Assembly (NCBI GenBank): GCA_016193565.1
Contig: JACPRY010000052.1
Span: 1,686-36,896, forward strand
DNA from: Armatimonadota bacterium
Lineage (GTDB): Bacteria > Sysuimicrobiota > Sysuimicrobiia > Sysuimicrobiales > Kaftiobacteriaceae
Direction of reading: 5' to 3'
Length of the DNA: 35,211 nt
Shown here in pieces: positions 18,662-28,652 of this stretch (positions are counted from its first letter, which is position 1; every line of letters starts with the position of its first letter). Both the position numbers and the translations under genes were made by a program. A model generated the notes under the pieces. That model was given only the letters and a program-made list of their open reading frames with translations. It searched no databases and was not told the DNA's origin.

Positions 18662-21313
18662 ATGGCCAACTTATTCGCGCGGCTGCTCGGGGATCCTAAT
18701 ACCCGCGAGACCCGCCGTCTCCAGCCGCTCGTCGACGCCGCCAACGCGTTCGAGCCCCAGCTGAGCACACTCTCGGACAGCGACCTCGCCGGGAAGACCG
18801 CGGGGTTCAAGGAACGGCTCGCCGCCGGGGAGACCCTTGAGGACATCCTGCCCGAGGCCTTCGCCGTCGTCCGCGAGGCCAGCGCTCGCACGATCGGGCT
18901 GCGGCACTTCGACGTGCAGCTGCTCGGCGGCATCGTGCTCCATCAGGGCAAGATCGCCGAAATGAAGACCGGCGAAGGCAAGACGCTCGTCGCCACCCTG
19001 CCGATCTACCTCAACGCGCTCACCGGCAAGGGCGTGCACCTCGTCACCGTCAACGATTATCTGTCCCGCCGCGACGCCGGCTGGATGGGACCCATCTACC
19101 GGTTTCTGGGGCTATCCGTCAGCACCATCGGCCACGAGTTCAGCGGGATGTACGATCCTGCATACAGCGATCCGCACCCGCACGCCGACGACCGCCTCAA
19201 TCACTTCCGGCCCGTCTCCCGCAAAGAAGCCTATGCGGCCGATATCACCTACGGCACCGTGAACGAGTTCGGCTTCGACTACCTGCGCGATAACATGGCC
19301 CTGCGGGTGGAGGATCTGGTCCACCGGGACCTCGTCTACGGCATCGTGGACGAGGTGGACTTCATCCTGATTGACGAGGCGCGGACTCCGCTCATCATCT
19401 CCGGGATGATCGACCAATCGACCAAGAAGTACTACGACTTCGCGCGGCTTGTGCAGCGGCTCCACTCGGGGCAAGACTATGCGGTCGATGAGAAGCTCAA
19501 GTCGGCGACGCTCACCGAAGCCGGCATCGCGTCGGTGGAGCGGCAGCTGGGAATCGAGAACCTGGCGGACATCGAGCACGTCGACATGATGCACCACATC
19601 CAGCAGGGGCTGCGCGCACAGGCCGCGTTCAAGCGCGACGTAGACTATGTCGTGAAGGACGGGCAGGTCATCATCGTCGACGAGTTCACCGGCCGCCTGA
19701 TGTTCGGGCGGCGGTACTCGGATGGGCTCCACCAGGCGATTGAGGCCAAAGAGAACGTGAAGATCGAGCGCGAGAGCCAGACCCTTGCGACGATTACCCT
19801 GCAGAACTACTTTCGCATGTACGGGAAGCTCGCCGGCATGACCGGCACGGCGAAGACCGAGGAAGAGGAATTGCTGAAGATCTACAATCTTCCGGTCGTC
19901 ATCGTTCCGACGCACCGGCCGATGATCCGCGAAGACCACGCCGACCTCATCTACAAGACGGAGAAGGCGAAGATGCGGGCCGTCGTCGCGGAGATCGAGG
20001 AATGGTACAAGCAGGGGCGTCCGGTCCTCGTCGGCACGCGCTCAATCGAGAAGAACGAACAGCTCGGCGCGGCGCTGGCGCGCCGGGGCATCAAGCACGA
20101 GATCCTCAATGCGAAGCAGCACGAACGCGAGGCGGAGATCATCTCCCAGGCCGGACGCTTCGGCGCGGTCACGATCGCCACGAACATGGCCGGTCGCGGC
20201 GTCGACATCATCCTGGGCGGCAATCCGCCGGATCAGGTAGAGGCGGACCGCGTCCGGCAGCTGAGCGGGCTGCACGTCATCGGGACGGAGCGGCACGAGG
20301 CGCGGCGGATCGATAACCAGCTTCGCGGGCGCTCGGGCCGCCAGGGGGATTCAGGCAGCTCCCGCTTCTATATCGGGCTCGACGATGAACTGATGCGTTT
20401 GTTCGCCGGACAGCGCATCGCCTCGATCATGGACCGGCTCGGCATCGAAGAGGATACGCCGATCGAGCATCCGCTGGTCACGCGCCAGATCGAGTCGGCC
20501 CAGAAGAAGGTCGAGCAATACCACTTCGATATCCGCAAGCACGTGCTGGAGTACGACGATGTGATGAACGTGCAACGGAAGGTGATCTACGGCGAGCGCC
20601 GCAAAGTCCTGCACGGGGACAGCCTCCGCGAGAACATCCTGGATATGATCGAGCGCCAGGTCCGCGCGCTCGTCGATGCCCACTGCCCCCAGGACGCGGG
20701 TCCTGAGGAGTGGGATCTGGCCGGGCTGGCCGAGGCGGCCGTGCAGTTGATCCCCGCGCTCGCTGACGTCGATGTAGGGTCGCCCTCATCCCGGGAGGGG
20801 CTTTCCGAGCAACTCGTGACGGCCGCGCTGGAAGCGTACGAACGGAAAGAGACCGAGATCGGATCCGAGCACATGCGGGAGATCGAACGGCTCGTCCTCC
20901 TGCAGAATATCGACCGGAAGTGGATCGACCACCTCTATAATATGGAAGCCCTGCGGGATGGGATCGGCCTGCGGGCCTACGCCCAGGTCAACCCTCTCAT
21001 CGAGTACCAGCGCGAGGGCTACGATCTGTTCCAGGAGATGCTGGAAGAGGTTCAGGACGAGACCGTGAGGGTGCTGTTCCACGTGCAGCTGGAAGGCGAG
21101 GCGCACCCCTTGCCCCGCCGCACATCGGTGTTCGTGCCTGGTCCCGGCACCTCCCGTGAACCCGTGGCGGTCGGATCGGGTGCATCGCCGGCTTCGTCTG
21201 GGGACGGCAAAGCCGCCGGCCAGGGTCAGCTCAAGCGGAAGATCGGCCGGAACGACCCCTGCTGGTGCGGTTCGGGCAAGAAGTACAAGAAGTGCCACGG
21301 GAAAGACGAATAG
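18662..21313 (+). CDS. secA: Preprotein translocase subunit SecA
   Basis: [13 protein letters not shown]..., [40 protein letters not shown]-terminal [24 protein letters not shown]. Confidence 0.97.
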   Translation: MANLFARLLGDPNTRETRRLQPLVDAANAFEPQLSTLSDSDLAGKTAGFKERLAAGETLEDILPEAFAVVREASARTIGLRHFDVQLLGGIVLHQGKIAEMKTGEGKTLVATLPIYLNALTGKGVHLVTVNDYLSRRDAGWMGPIYRFLGLSVSTIGHEFSGMYDPAYSDPHPHADDRLNHFRPVSRKEAYAADITYGTVNEFGFDYLRDNMALRVEDLVHRDLVYGIVDEVDFILIDEARTPLIISGMIDQSTKKYYDFARLVQRLHSGQDYAVDEKLKSATLTEAGIASVERQLGIENLADIEHVDMMHHIQQGLRAQAAFKRDVDYVVKDGQVIIVDEFTGRLMFGRRYSDGLHQAIEAKENVKIERESQTLATITLQNYFRMYGKLAGMTGTAKTEEEELLKIYNLPVVIVPTHRPMIREDHADLIYKTEKAKMRAVVAEIEEWYKQGRPVLVGTRSIEKNEQLGAALARRGIKHEILNAKQHEREAEIISQAGRFGAVTIATNMAGRGVDIILGGNPPDQVEADRVRQLSGLHVIGTERHEARRIDNQLRGRSGRQGDSGSSRFYIGLDDELMRLFAGQRIASIMDRLGIEEDTPIEHPLVTRQIESAQKKVEQYHFDIRKHVLEYDDVMNVQRKVIYGERRKVLHGDSLRENILDMIERQVRALVDAHCPQDAGPEEWDLAGLAEAAVQLIPALADVDVGSPSSREGLSEQLVTAALEAYERKETEIGSEHMREIERLVLLQNIDRKWIDHLYNMEALRDGIGLRAYAQVNPLIEYQREGYDLFQEMLEEVQDETVRVLFHVQLEGEAHPLPRRTSVFVPGPGTSREPVAVGSGASPASSGDGKAAGQGQLKRKIGRNDPCWCGSGKKYKKCHGKDE

Positions 21314-23037
21314 CAGGTAGGCTGTTCCTCGCAGGTCTTTCCGGCGTGTTGTTTGCGCTGTCGTTTCCGCCCGCGGATCTCGGCGTGCTTGCGTGGGTCG
21401 CCCTCGTCCCGCTACTGTTGAGCATCCACGATCTTGAGCCGAAGCAGACCCTTCGTCTCGGCTTCCTCGGCGGATTCATTGGGTTCTTCCTCGTCGTCTC
21501 CTGGATCCGGGTCTACGGCCTTCCGGTCTGGCTGCTGCTCAGCGCGTATCTTGCGCTGCAGTGCGGGGCGTTTGCGGGCGCGCACCGGTGGATCGCGCAG
21601 GGACGTTCGCCGTGGGTGGGGGTCGCGTCCGTGCCGCTCTTGTGGACGTCGCTGGAGTTCCTGCGCTCCATCGGACCGTTTGGATTTCCGTGGGCGCTGC
21701 TCGGTGTAACCCAACATGCCTTTCTGCCAGCGATCCAAGTGGCGCGGATCGCCGGAGTGTTCGGCGTGTCGTTTCTGGTGTCGCTCGGCAGCGCGTTCGT
21801 CTTCGCCGTGTTGCAGAGACGACTCTTCGCCGCCGCGGTCCCGGCGGCACTGATTGCGCTGGCGGTCGCGTGGGGTGGAAGACAGATCGACCCCGTTCCC
21901 GCAGCCTCCCTGCAGGTCGCAGCCGTTCAGCCCAACATCGCCCAGGGGGCCAAGTTCGATCCGTCGCACGCGCGAGAGATCATGGTGGGCCTCGAGCAGC
22001 TGGTCCGCCGGGCTTCGAAACAGAATCCCAAGCTGGTCATCTTTCCAGAAACCGCCGTGCCCGTGAATCTGTTCGGACCGGGCGGTGTGCTCCCTGAGGT
22101 CGGACGGTGGGCGAATGCCGCGCGAATGACTGTGATCGCCAGCAGTCTCGAGAACGGCGAGTCGAACACGGCGGTCGCCGTCGCCCCATCGGGGCAGGCC
22201 ACCGATCGTTATGACAAAGTCCGCCTGGTTGCCTTCGGCGAGGCTGGCATCCGGCCAGGCAATCAGCACAAACCCCTGTGGACGCCGGAAGGCCGGGTCG
22301 GCATCGCGATCTGCTTTGAGTCAATCTTTCCTGATGTCGCGCGGACGTTGACAAGGAACGGCGCCGAGATCCTGGCGGTGATCACGAATGACGGCGTGAT
22401 CGCCACGAACTCGCCGGTAGATCGCTGGGCGGGCCCGGAACAGCACGCAGCGCACGCCGTGTTTCGCGCCGTCGAAACCGGCCAGTGGGTGATCCGCGCG
22501 GCTAATATCGGCCTCACCCAGATCATCGACCCAGCGGGACGGATCCGCGCCGCGTTGCCGCGGGGACAGGCAGACGTACTCGCCGGTCGAGTCGCGATGG
22601 TCCGTGCCCCCACGCCTTATGCGGCTCGCGGAGACGTGTTTGCGTGGGCCGCGCTTATCGTGACCGGTATCGTTGCGCTTCCCCGCGCTATCCCGTGGCT
22701 CGCCGCTCGATCGCGGGAGCAAGTCTTTCAGCAGGCGGCGGCAGCGACCGCATTGCCGGCGCTCGCAACGTGGCTGTTGCTTCACTCACGGGCACCGTCG
22801 TGGTTATGGGTTGGAGTGCTGCTGACCTTTGCGGCGATCTTCAGCGTGCTGCGGCGGCCTGAGAGGGGATTCCGATCATCCTCATCGCGCCTGGAACCGG
22901 CTGGCAGCGCTTCGCGCTCGCACAGCTCATCGTTGCCGTGGCAGTGGAGGGCTGGCTGCGGGGCTACGCATTCTCCGCGCTCGCAGAGTCGCTGGGTACG
23001 GGGTGGGCGATTGCTCTGGCCACGTTCCTGGGCATGA
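21265..23037 (+). CDS. lnt: Apolipoprotein N-acyltransferase; real coding probably leaves this frame near 22865
   Basis: N-terminal TM bundle, nitrilase-like triad contexts [28 protein letters not shown]; tail after RRPERG is low-complexity out-of-frame sequence. Confidence 0.88.
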   Translation: MRFGQEVQEVPRERRIAGRLFLAGLSGVLFALSFPPADLGVLAWVALVPLLLSIHDLEPKQTLRLGFLGGFIGFFLVVSWIRVYGLPVWLLLSAYLALQCGAFAGAHRWIAQGRSPWVGVASVPLLWTSLEFLRSIGPFGFPWALLGVTQHAFLPAIQVARIAGVFGVSFLVSLGSAFVFAVLQRRLFAAAVPAALIALAVAWGGRQIDPVPAASLQVAAVQPNIAQGAKFDPSHAREIMVGLEQLVRRASKQNPKLVIFPETAVPVNLFGPGGVLPEVGRWANAARMTVIASSLENGESNTAVAVAPSGQATDRYDKVRLVAFGEAGIRPGNQHKPLWTPEGRVGIAICFESIFPDVARTLTRNGAEILAVITNDGVIATNSPVDRWAGPEQHAAHAVFRAVETGQWVIRAANIGLTQIIDPAGRIRAALPRGQADVLAGRVAMVRAPTPYAARGDVFAWAALIVTGIVALPRAIPWLAARSREQVFQQAAAATALPALATWLLLHSRAPSWLWVGVLLTFAAIFSVLRRPERGFRSSSSRLEPAGSASRSHSSSLPWQWRAGCGATHSPRSQSRWVRGGRLLWPRSWA

Positions 23038-23195
23038 TGATGCAGACCGGGCTCCGGCCAGAAGCCTATGCGTGGGCGATGGTCACGGGCGCCGCCTTCG
23101 GTCTCATTCGCGCGAAGACCGGAAACGTGGCCGGCCTCGTCGTCGCCCACACACTGGGCAACATCCTCATGAGCGCAATCGTACCCGTCCGGTGA
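22863..23195 (+). pseudogene. CPBP intramembrane protease-like domain, apparently frameshifted off the lnt ORF
   Basis: [41 protein letters not shown]...NVAGLVVAHTLGNILMSAIVP; ExxxR and HxxxN-type motifs. Confidence 0.6.
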
Positions 23196-23242
23196 ACGGT
23201 CTTTATCGGCATGAGAGCAACTGGTACTATGATGCGGAGACG

Positions 23243-24347
23243 ATGATGACCATTGACGAAGTCAAATCACTGATCGAGGCAGACCGTACACGTCTTGCAG
23301 AGATCGGGAGGCATCTTTGACCTCCCTACCCAACAGGCCCGCATCATCGCGCTGGAGGAGCGCATGCAGCGGCCCGACCTCTGGAGCAATCCTGAAGAGG
23401 CCAAGCGGGTCGGGCAGGAACTGAGCGGCCTGCGCAGCCAGGTCGAGCGACTCACCACGCTGTCCCGTCAGATCGACGATCTGATCGTGCTGGCACGCCT
23501 GGCGACCGACGATCCAGGCAGTCTCAACCCCGACGAACTCGCGACCGAAGCCCAGTCGGCACACCGGCGCATCCAGGAACTCGAGCTGATGACCCTGATG
23601 TCCGACGAGCACGACGGCAGCAACGCGATTCTCTCCATTCACGCGGGCGCCGGTGGCACCGACTCGCAGGACTGGGCGCAGATGCTGGTGCGGATGTACC
23701 TGCGCTGGGCGGAGCGCCGCGGGTTTTCTGCGGAAGTCGCCGACATGTCGCCGGGCGAAGAAGCCGGCGTGAAGAGCGCGACCCTCATCGTGAGCGCGCC
23801 CTACGCCTACGGCTACCTGAAAGGGGAGCGCGGCGTGCACCGGCTCGTCCGGCTGTCGCCGTTCGACGCGGCCCACCGGCGCCACACCTCGTTCGCGCTG
23901 GTGGACATCATTCCGGAAGTCGAAGACGTTGAGTTCCGCCTGCGCGACGAGGAACTCAAAGTCGACACCTACCGCGCCGGCGGAGCGGGCGGCCAGAACG
24001 TGAACAAGGTCGAGACCGCTGTCCGCATCACGCACCTGCCGACCGGCATCGTCGTGCAGTGTCAGAATGAGCGCTCTCAGCACGCCAACAAACTGACCGC
24101 TCTGCGCCTGCTGCGGGCGAAACTCGCTGACCTAGCGGCCGAGCAGAAGCAGCAGCGCCTGGCGGAGCTGCGCGGAGAGTACAAGGAAGCCGCCTGGGGT
24201 AATCAGATCCGGTCGTACGTGCTGCATCCCTACACGATGGTGAAAGATCACCGCACCGGGGTCGAGACCGGGGACGCGCAGTCAGTGATCGACGGCGATC
24301 TCGATCCCTTCATCGACGCCTATCTCCGCCAGCCTGCGCATGCGTAA
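23243..24347 (+). CDS. prfB: Peptide chain release factor 2 with programmed +1 frameshift (join 23243..23317, 23319..24347)
   Basis: [25 protein letters not shown], then +1 [10 protein letters not shown]...; GGGAGG-CAT-CTT-TGA-C; GGQ region [27 protein letters not shown]. Confidence 0.96.
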
Positions 24348-25020
24348 GCCCGGTCTATGGATCGTCGTGCTGGCGCTCATCGCCGCGCCGTTTGTGCTGT
24401 TTCCCTCCATTGTCGGATGGCGGCTGGAGGCCGCCCTCCGCTCTGACATGCGGGCGCAGTCGGCCCGGGTCTCGCTGCGCGGCGGCCTGGGAACCTTTCG
24501 CGGGAACTTCTCGCGTCTCGCCTTCACGGTACGTGGGGGTCAGCTCGACGGCGTCCCGGTCTCGGAGATGACGGGAGAGTTTTCGCGCGTCGAACTCGAT
24601 GTTGGAGAGGTCCTCGGGCGCGGGCGGCTCGCCATCACCCGGATCGGGTCCGGCCGCGCCTCCCTCACGCTCACCGCAGACGATATCCGGCGCTACCTGG
24701 TCGACCAGAAGGGCCTCCACGGCATGGAGGTCGGTCTGGACGACGGGAAGGTGCACCTCCGCGGCAAGGTCAGGGTGCTCAACTACGAGATCGACACGGT
24801 CCTGCGGGGGCGTCTCGTCGTGGCCGACGGCCGGCGCGTGGTCATGCGTGTTGAAACCCTGGCCGTGAGCGGAGTGGCGCTGCCGCCGTCGGTCGCCGAA
24901 GCGCTGGCCGCTTCGATGAATCCCCTGCTGCGCGCCGATGATCTCCCGCTGCCGATGCGCCTGTCGGAGGTCGCCGTTGATGACGGGCGCGCCGTCGTGC
25001 AGGCGGTCGTGCCCCCGTGA
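24340..25020 (+). CDS. DUF2993/LmeA-like lipid-binding protein
   Basis: N-terminal signal/[12 protein letters not shown]...[15 protein letters not shown]... pattern typical of DUF2993. Confidence 0.65.
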   Translation: MRKPGLWIVVLALIAAPFVLFPSIVGWRLEAALRSDMRAQSARVSLRGGLGTFRGNFSRLAFTVRGGQLDGVPVSEMTGEFSRVELDVGEVLGRGRLAITRIGSGRASLTLTADDIRRYLVDQKGLHGMEVGLDDGKVHLRGKVRVLNYEIDTVLRGRLVVADGRRVVMRVETLAVSGVALPPSVAEALAASMNPLLRADDLPLPMRLSEVAVDDGRAVVQAVVPP

Positions 25021-27104
25021 ATCCGTCTGCGACCATGCGCCGCACGCTCACCATCATCGCCGGCCTTGGGCTGCTCGCTGCGCTGGTAATCCTGGCGATC
25101 CGCTGGACCGTGGAATCCGGCTATCGCACCGTCTCGATCGTCCTCGATGGGCCGGACTGGGAGGCGATGGCGGCGCGCGAAGGAGAGGATCCCGACACGG
25201 TGCTGCGCGCGGCGGCAGCGCGCGGAGCCACAGCGGTGGCGGTGTACGAGTGGACACTCGTCCGCCTGGCGGAGCAGGGGCGGGTCGCGTATGCGTCATC
25301 GGAGGAAATTCAGTCGCAGGCGCAGGCCGGGGTCGTTCCGCCCGCGTTCCGGCGTCTCTTGGCCAGCGGTGAGTTCCGCTCGCGCGCCGTGTATGCCGCG
25401 GCCGCGCCGGAATGGCTTGGATGGCTTGAGGCGGCGTTTTCTGACTTCCTCGGTCCGCAGCGCGTCCGCCGGGTCGCCGGTCTGCTGGAGATCACAGGCT
25501 TGCGCGATGATGTCGAAGAGATCGGGCTCGGCTACCTCGGCCAGGACCTCCGCCGGATCCAGTCGCTGGGATATGTGCCTGTCCTCCGGCTCCGCAACTA
25601 CGCAGGTTTGACCAAAAACGGACTGCAGCGCAAGCTTGCGCGGCTGGCCCAGCTGGGCCAGGGATACATCGTCGTGTTTGAGCTGACTGAGGTGTTGGGT
25701 TACGACCGCCTCGTGAAGGACACCGCGGATGCGTTCAAGGCGGCGCGCTACTCGTATGGACGAATCGAGGTATTCAGCGAGCGTCGCCGGCAGCGCGGTG
25801 ACGGGCGGCTGGCCGCACAGATGCGCCCTGATGTGATCCGCCTGTTCAGCCTGACGCCCGAAGAGCTCCAGGTCCTGCGGGGCGGCGACGCGCGCGACAA
25901 GTTCGTGCGCGCTGCGCGCGAGCGCAACATCCGCCTCTTGTATGTGCGGCCGCTCCCCGCCGGAGCCGGCGTGTCGGCATCCGAGGCCAATCTTGCGTTT
26001 GTCGGCGCGATCGCTGCAGATCTGCGCCGGTTCGGTCTGCAGACGGGCCACGCCGAGCCCCTGGAGATCGCCGTGCCGAGGCTGCTGCGGCTGGCCGTCG
26101 CGGCCGGCGCCGTTGCGATCATGGTGCTTGGACTGGTCATGCTCGGCGACACGATCGGCGCGCCCGTGCCGGCGTCCTGGGCGTACGGCTTGACGGCGGC
26201 CGGGGTCGTCCTCACCGCGGGGCTGCTCTTCGTGGGGCAGGCGGTGATGTGGCGGAAACTCCTCGCCCTGGGCACGGCGTCGGTCACCGCAGCGATCGCC
26301 ATCGTGGGAGCGCTCCCACTCGACTCGCCGCGTCGCGGCTCGCTCGTGGCCTTCGGCCGCACCGAGTCGAGTGCCCTGAGCGAGGGCAGCGAGTCGAAGG
26401 GCGCGCTCCCGCAACTTTTGTGGAGTGGGGTACGGACCCTGTGGGTTGCCTCGGCGGCGTCGGTGGCCGGGGCGCTGCTGGTTGCGGCGCTGCTGACCTC
26501 GTGGGATTTCATGATGTCCGCGCAGGTCTTCCTCGGTGTGAAGATCGCGCATCTGATTCCCGTGGTCCTGGTGGCGTCCCTCGTGTGGGGTCTCTACCGC
26601 ACCCCGCAGTCATGGCGCGAGACCGCGCAGGAACTGTGGGCCTGGTCTGCGCACCCGCTGCTCCTGCGCTACGCGATTGCGGCGATCATTGTCGGCTTTG
26701 CCGGGATCGTACTGCTGGCGCGGAGCGGCAACTTCGGCCTGCCGGTGCTCGCCGTTGAAGAGCGGCTGCGGACGATCACCGAAGACCTGCTGGTGGCGCG
26801 GCCGCGAATCAAAGAGTATCTGATCGGTCATCCGGCGCTGCTGCTGGCCGGCGCGGTGGCGGCGGCCGGGTGGAGACGCTGGGTCCTGCCGCTGGCCGCG
26901 ATCGGCGCCATCGGTCAAGCCGGCATCATCAACAGCTTTTCGCACATCCACACCCCTCTGCTGTACACGGTCCTCCGTACGATCAGCGCGCTGGCCCTCG
27001 GCACCGTGCTCGGCGCGATCGCCACCTGGATCGTGGTCACCGCCGCGACGCGCGTCTTGGGCCGCCCTGCACCATCGGGCACAGGGCGACGTCCCTCGTC
27101 GTGA
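25017..27104 (+). CDS. DUF5693-like multi-TM protein upstream of csaB, carrying an in-frame repeat insertion
   Basis: 695-aa ORF; N-terminal extracytoplasmic-type domain then TM helices; GTGA overlap with csaB. Confidence 0.7.
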   Translation: MNPSATMRRTLTIIAGLGLLAALVILAIRWTVESGYRTVSIVLDGPDWEAMAAREGEDPDTVLRAAAARGATAVAVYEWTLVRLAEQGRVAYASSEEIQSQAQAGVVPPAFRRLLASGEFRSRAVYAAAAPEWLGWLEAAFSDFLGPQRVRRVAGLLEITGLRDDVEEIGLGYLGQDLRRIQSLGYVPVLRLRNYAGLTKNGLQRKLARLAQLGQGYIVVFELTEVLGYDRLVKDTADAFKAARYSYGRIEVFSERRRQRGDGRLAAQMRPDVIRLFSLTPEELQVLRGGDARDKFVRAARERNIRLLYVRPLPAGAGVSASEANLAFVGAIAADLRRFGLQTGHAEPLEIAVPRLLRLAVAAGAVAIMVLGLVMLGDTIGAPVPASWAYGLTAAGVVLTAGLLFVGQAVMWRKLLALGTASVTAAIAIVGALPLDSPRRGSLVAFGRTESSALSEGSESKGALPQLLWSGVRTLWVASAASVAGALLVAALLTSWDFMMSAQVFLGVKIAHLIPVVLVASLVWGLYRTPQSWRETAQELWAWSAHPLLLRYAIAAIIVGFAGIVLLARSGNFGLPVLAVEERLRTITEDLLVARPRIKEYLIGHPALLLAGAVAAAGWRRWVLPLAAIGAIGQAGIINSFSHIHTPLLYTVLRTISALALGTVLGAIATWIVVTAATRVLGRPAPSGTGRRPSS
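26310..26410 (-). repeat. Dispersed ~90-bp palindromic repeat, copy 2, flanked by GCGCTCCC direct repeats
   Basis: Reverse complement gcgcccttcgactcgctgccctcgctcagggcactcgactcggtgcggccgaaggccacgagcgagccgcgacgcggcgagtcgagtggg matches copy 1; direct repeats at 26310-26317 and 26403-26410. Confidence 0.9.
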
Positions 27105-28192
27105 CCCGGATCGTCATCTCCGGATATTACGGCTTCGGCAACATCGGTGATGAAGGCGTCCTCGCGGGGATGCTCAGCAGTCTCCGGCCGCGGATTCCCG
27201 GCGTCGCGTTCGTCGTGCTGTCTTCCAACCCAGAGGAGACCATGCGGATGCACGGCGTGCCGGCCGTCTCGCGCACCGGCGCCGCCGCGCTGCGCGCGAT
27301 CACCGGGGCGGACCTTTTCATCAGCGGCGGCGGCAGTCTGATTCAGGACGCCACGAGTGCCCGCAGCGCACTCTACTACCTCGGCGTGCTCGAAGCCGCC
27401 ACGCTCCTCGCGCGTCGGACCATGGTGTTCTCGCAGGGACTGGGACCGATCCGCCGGCGCTGGATCCGTGCCATCGCGGGACGCACGCTCAACCGGGTTC
27501 ACGTGGTGAGTCTCCGCGATGAGGACTCCCAGCGGTTCGCGCAGGAGATCGGGGTTCGCCGTCCCACGCAGCTCGTCGCGGATCCCGTCTTCGCCCTCGA
27601 CCCGGCGCCGCCTGAGGAGGCTGAGCGGTTCCTGGCGGGGCTGCCGCGTCCCCGGATTGGCCTCGCGCTCCGACCGGTTCCCGGTGCGCGGGTCGCCGAA
27701 CCGGTTATCGATGCTGTGAGGGCCGTGGTGAAAGAGACCCGGGGATCCGTCGTCACGCTGGCATTCCACCCGGCGCAGGACTTGGATCTTAGCAGAGAGG
27801 TCGCCGGCGCCGTGCAGGGGAGGGTGATTTCCGGCCTTTCCCCCACAGAGATGCTCGCGGTGGTCGGCGCCCTGGACGTGCTCGCAGGGGTCCGGCTGCA
27901 CGCCCTGATCTGCGCGGTCGCCATGGGCATCCCCGCCGTGGGGCTCTCGTACGATCCGAAGGTGGATGGATTGTTCCGCCGGGTTGGGGCGGGGCCGCTG
28001 CTGCCGCTGGCCGGGCTGAATCCTGGGCAGCTCCGGCAGGCGCTGGCCGCCACCTGGGGGGGACGTGAGGCGCTGCAGGCGCACCTGCGGGGGGCGGCGG
28101 GAGCGCTGCGCGAGGAGGCCCTCCGCGCCGCCGATCTGGCAGCGGCGCTCCTGTCGATGCCCCCGCGCTCTTCCATGACTGGCCGCAACTGA
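27101..28192 (+). CDS. csaB: Polysaccharide pyruvyl transferase CsaB
   Basis: MTRIVISGYYGFGNIGDEGVLAGMLSSLRPRIPGVAFVVLSSNPEETMRMHGVPAVSR... Confidence 0.92.
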   Translation: MTRIVISGYYGFGNIGDEGVLAGMLSSLRPRIPGVAFVVLSSNPEETMRMHGVPAVSRTGAAALRAITGADLFISGGGSLIQDATSARSALYYLGVLEAATLLARRTMVFSQGLGPIRRRWIRAIAGRTLNRVHVVSLRDEDSQRFAQEIGVRRPTQLVADPVFALDPAPPEEAERFLAGLPRPRIGLALRPVPGARVAEPVIDAVRAVVKETRGSVVTLAFHPAQDLDLSREVAGAVQGRVISGLSPTEMLAVVGALDVLAGVRLHALICAVAMGIPAVGLSYDPKVDGLFRRVGAGPLLPLAGLNPGQLRQALAATWGGREALQAHLRGAAGALREEALRAADLAAALLSMPPRSSMTGRN

Positions 28193-28198
28193 CCAAAC

Positions 28199-28226
28199 AG
28201 AGGATTTCCCCATACCCCTGCGAAGT
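28199..28226 (+). promoter_or_regulatory. Sigma-H-like promoter upstream of spoVS
   Basis: AGAGGATTT-N11-TGCGAAGT; -35 fits RNAGGAWWW fully, -10 only partly fits RNNGAAWW. Confidence 0.45.
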
Positions 28227-28238
28227 AGTGGAAGGCCT

Positions 28239-28541
28239 ATGGACGGACCTGTCGTCGCAGCAGGTGCGGCTCGTGCAATGCCGGAGGTGCTCAAGGTCGC
28301 TGCTGAGTCTAAGCCGAAGGCTGTCGCCGGGGCACTTGCGGCGGTGCTCAGAGAGAAAGGGAAGGTGGAGTTGCAGGCGGTCGGGGCAGGCGCGGTCAAC
28401 CAGGCAGTGAAGGCGATCGCGATCACCCGCGGTTTTGTCGCGCCAAACGGCATTGACCTGGTGGCTATCCCCGCGTTCACGAAAGTCATGATCGACGGCG
28501 AAGAGCGCACCGCTATCCGGTTCCTCGTCGAAGCCCGCTGA
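28239..28541 (+). CDS. spoVS: Stage V sporulation protein S family (start could be ATG 28278)
   Basis: MPEVLKVAAESKPKAVAGALAAVLREKGKVELQAVGAGAVNQAVKAIAITRGFVAPNGIDLVAIPAFTKVMIDGEERTAIRFLVEAR. Confidence 0.94.
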   Translation: MDGPVVAAGAARAMPEVLKVAAESKPKAVAGALAAVLREKGKVELQAVGAGAVNQAVKAIAITRGFVAPNGIDLVAIPAFTKVMIDGEERTAIRFLVEAR

Positions 28542-28555
28542 TTTACCCAGAGCAC

Positions 28556-28640
28556 AGACGACAACGCGATAACACGACAACAGGGCAACGGGTAACTCTC
28601 CTATCGCGTTGCCGCGTTGTCCCGTTGTCGCGTTATTGTT
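28556..28640. repeat. Element I: tandem-repeat-armed inverted repeat (word CGACAACGCGATAA, as in element D)
   Basis: Left arm agacgacaacgcgataacacgacaacagggcaacgggtaac; right arm tatcgcgttgccgcgttgtcccgttgtcgcgttattgtt. Confidence 0.92.
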
Positions 28641-28652
28641 AAGGTAATAGCG

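Noticed and set aside
23243-23325. prfB in-frame TGA as sequencing error
   Set aside because: Matches the canonical CTT-TGA-C programmed frameshift with correctly spaced SD-like GGGAGG.
26915-28588. 557-aa minus-strand ORF opposite csaB/spoVS
   Set aside because: Antisense of recognised genes; no domain-like sequence.
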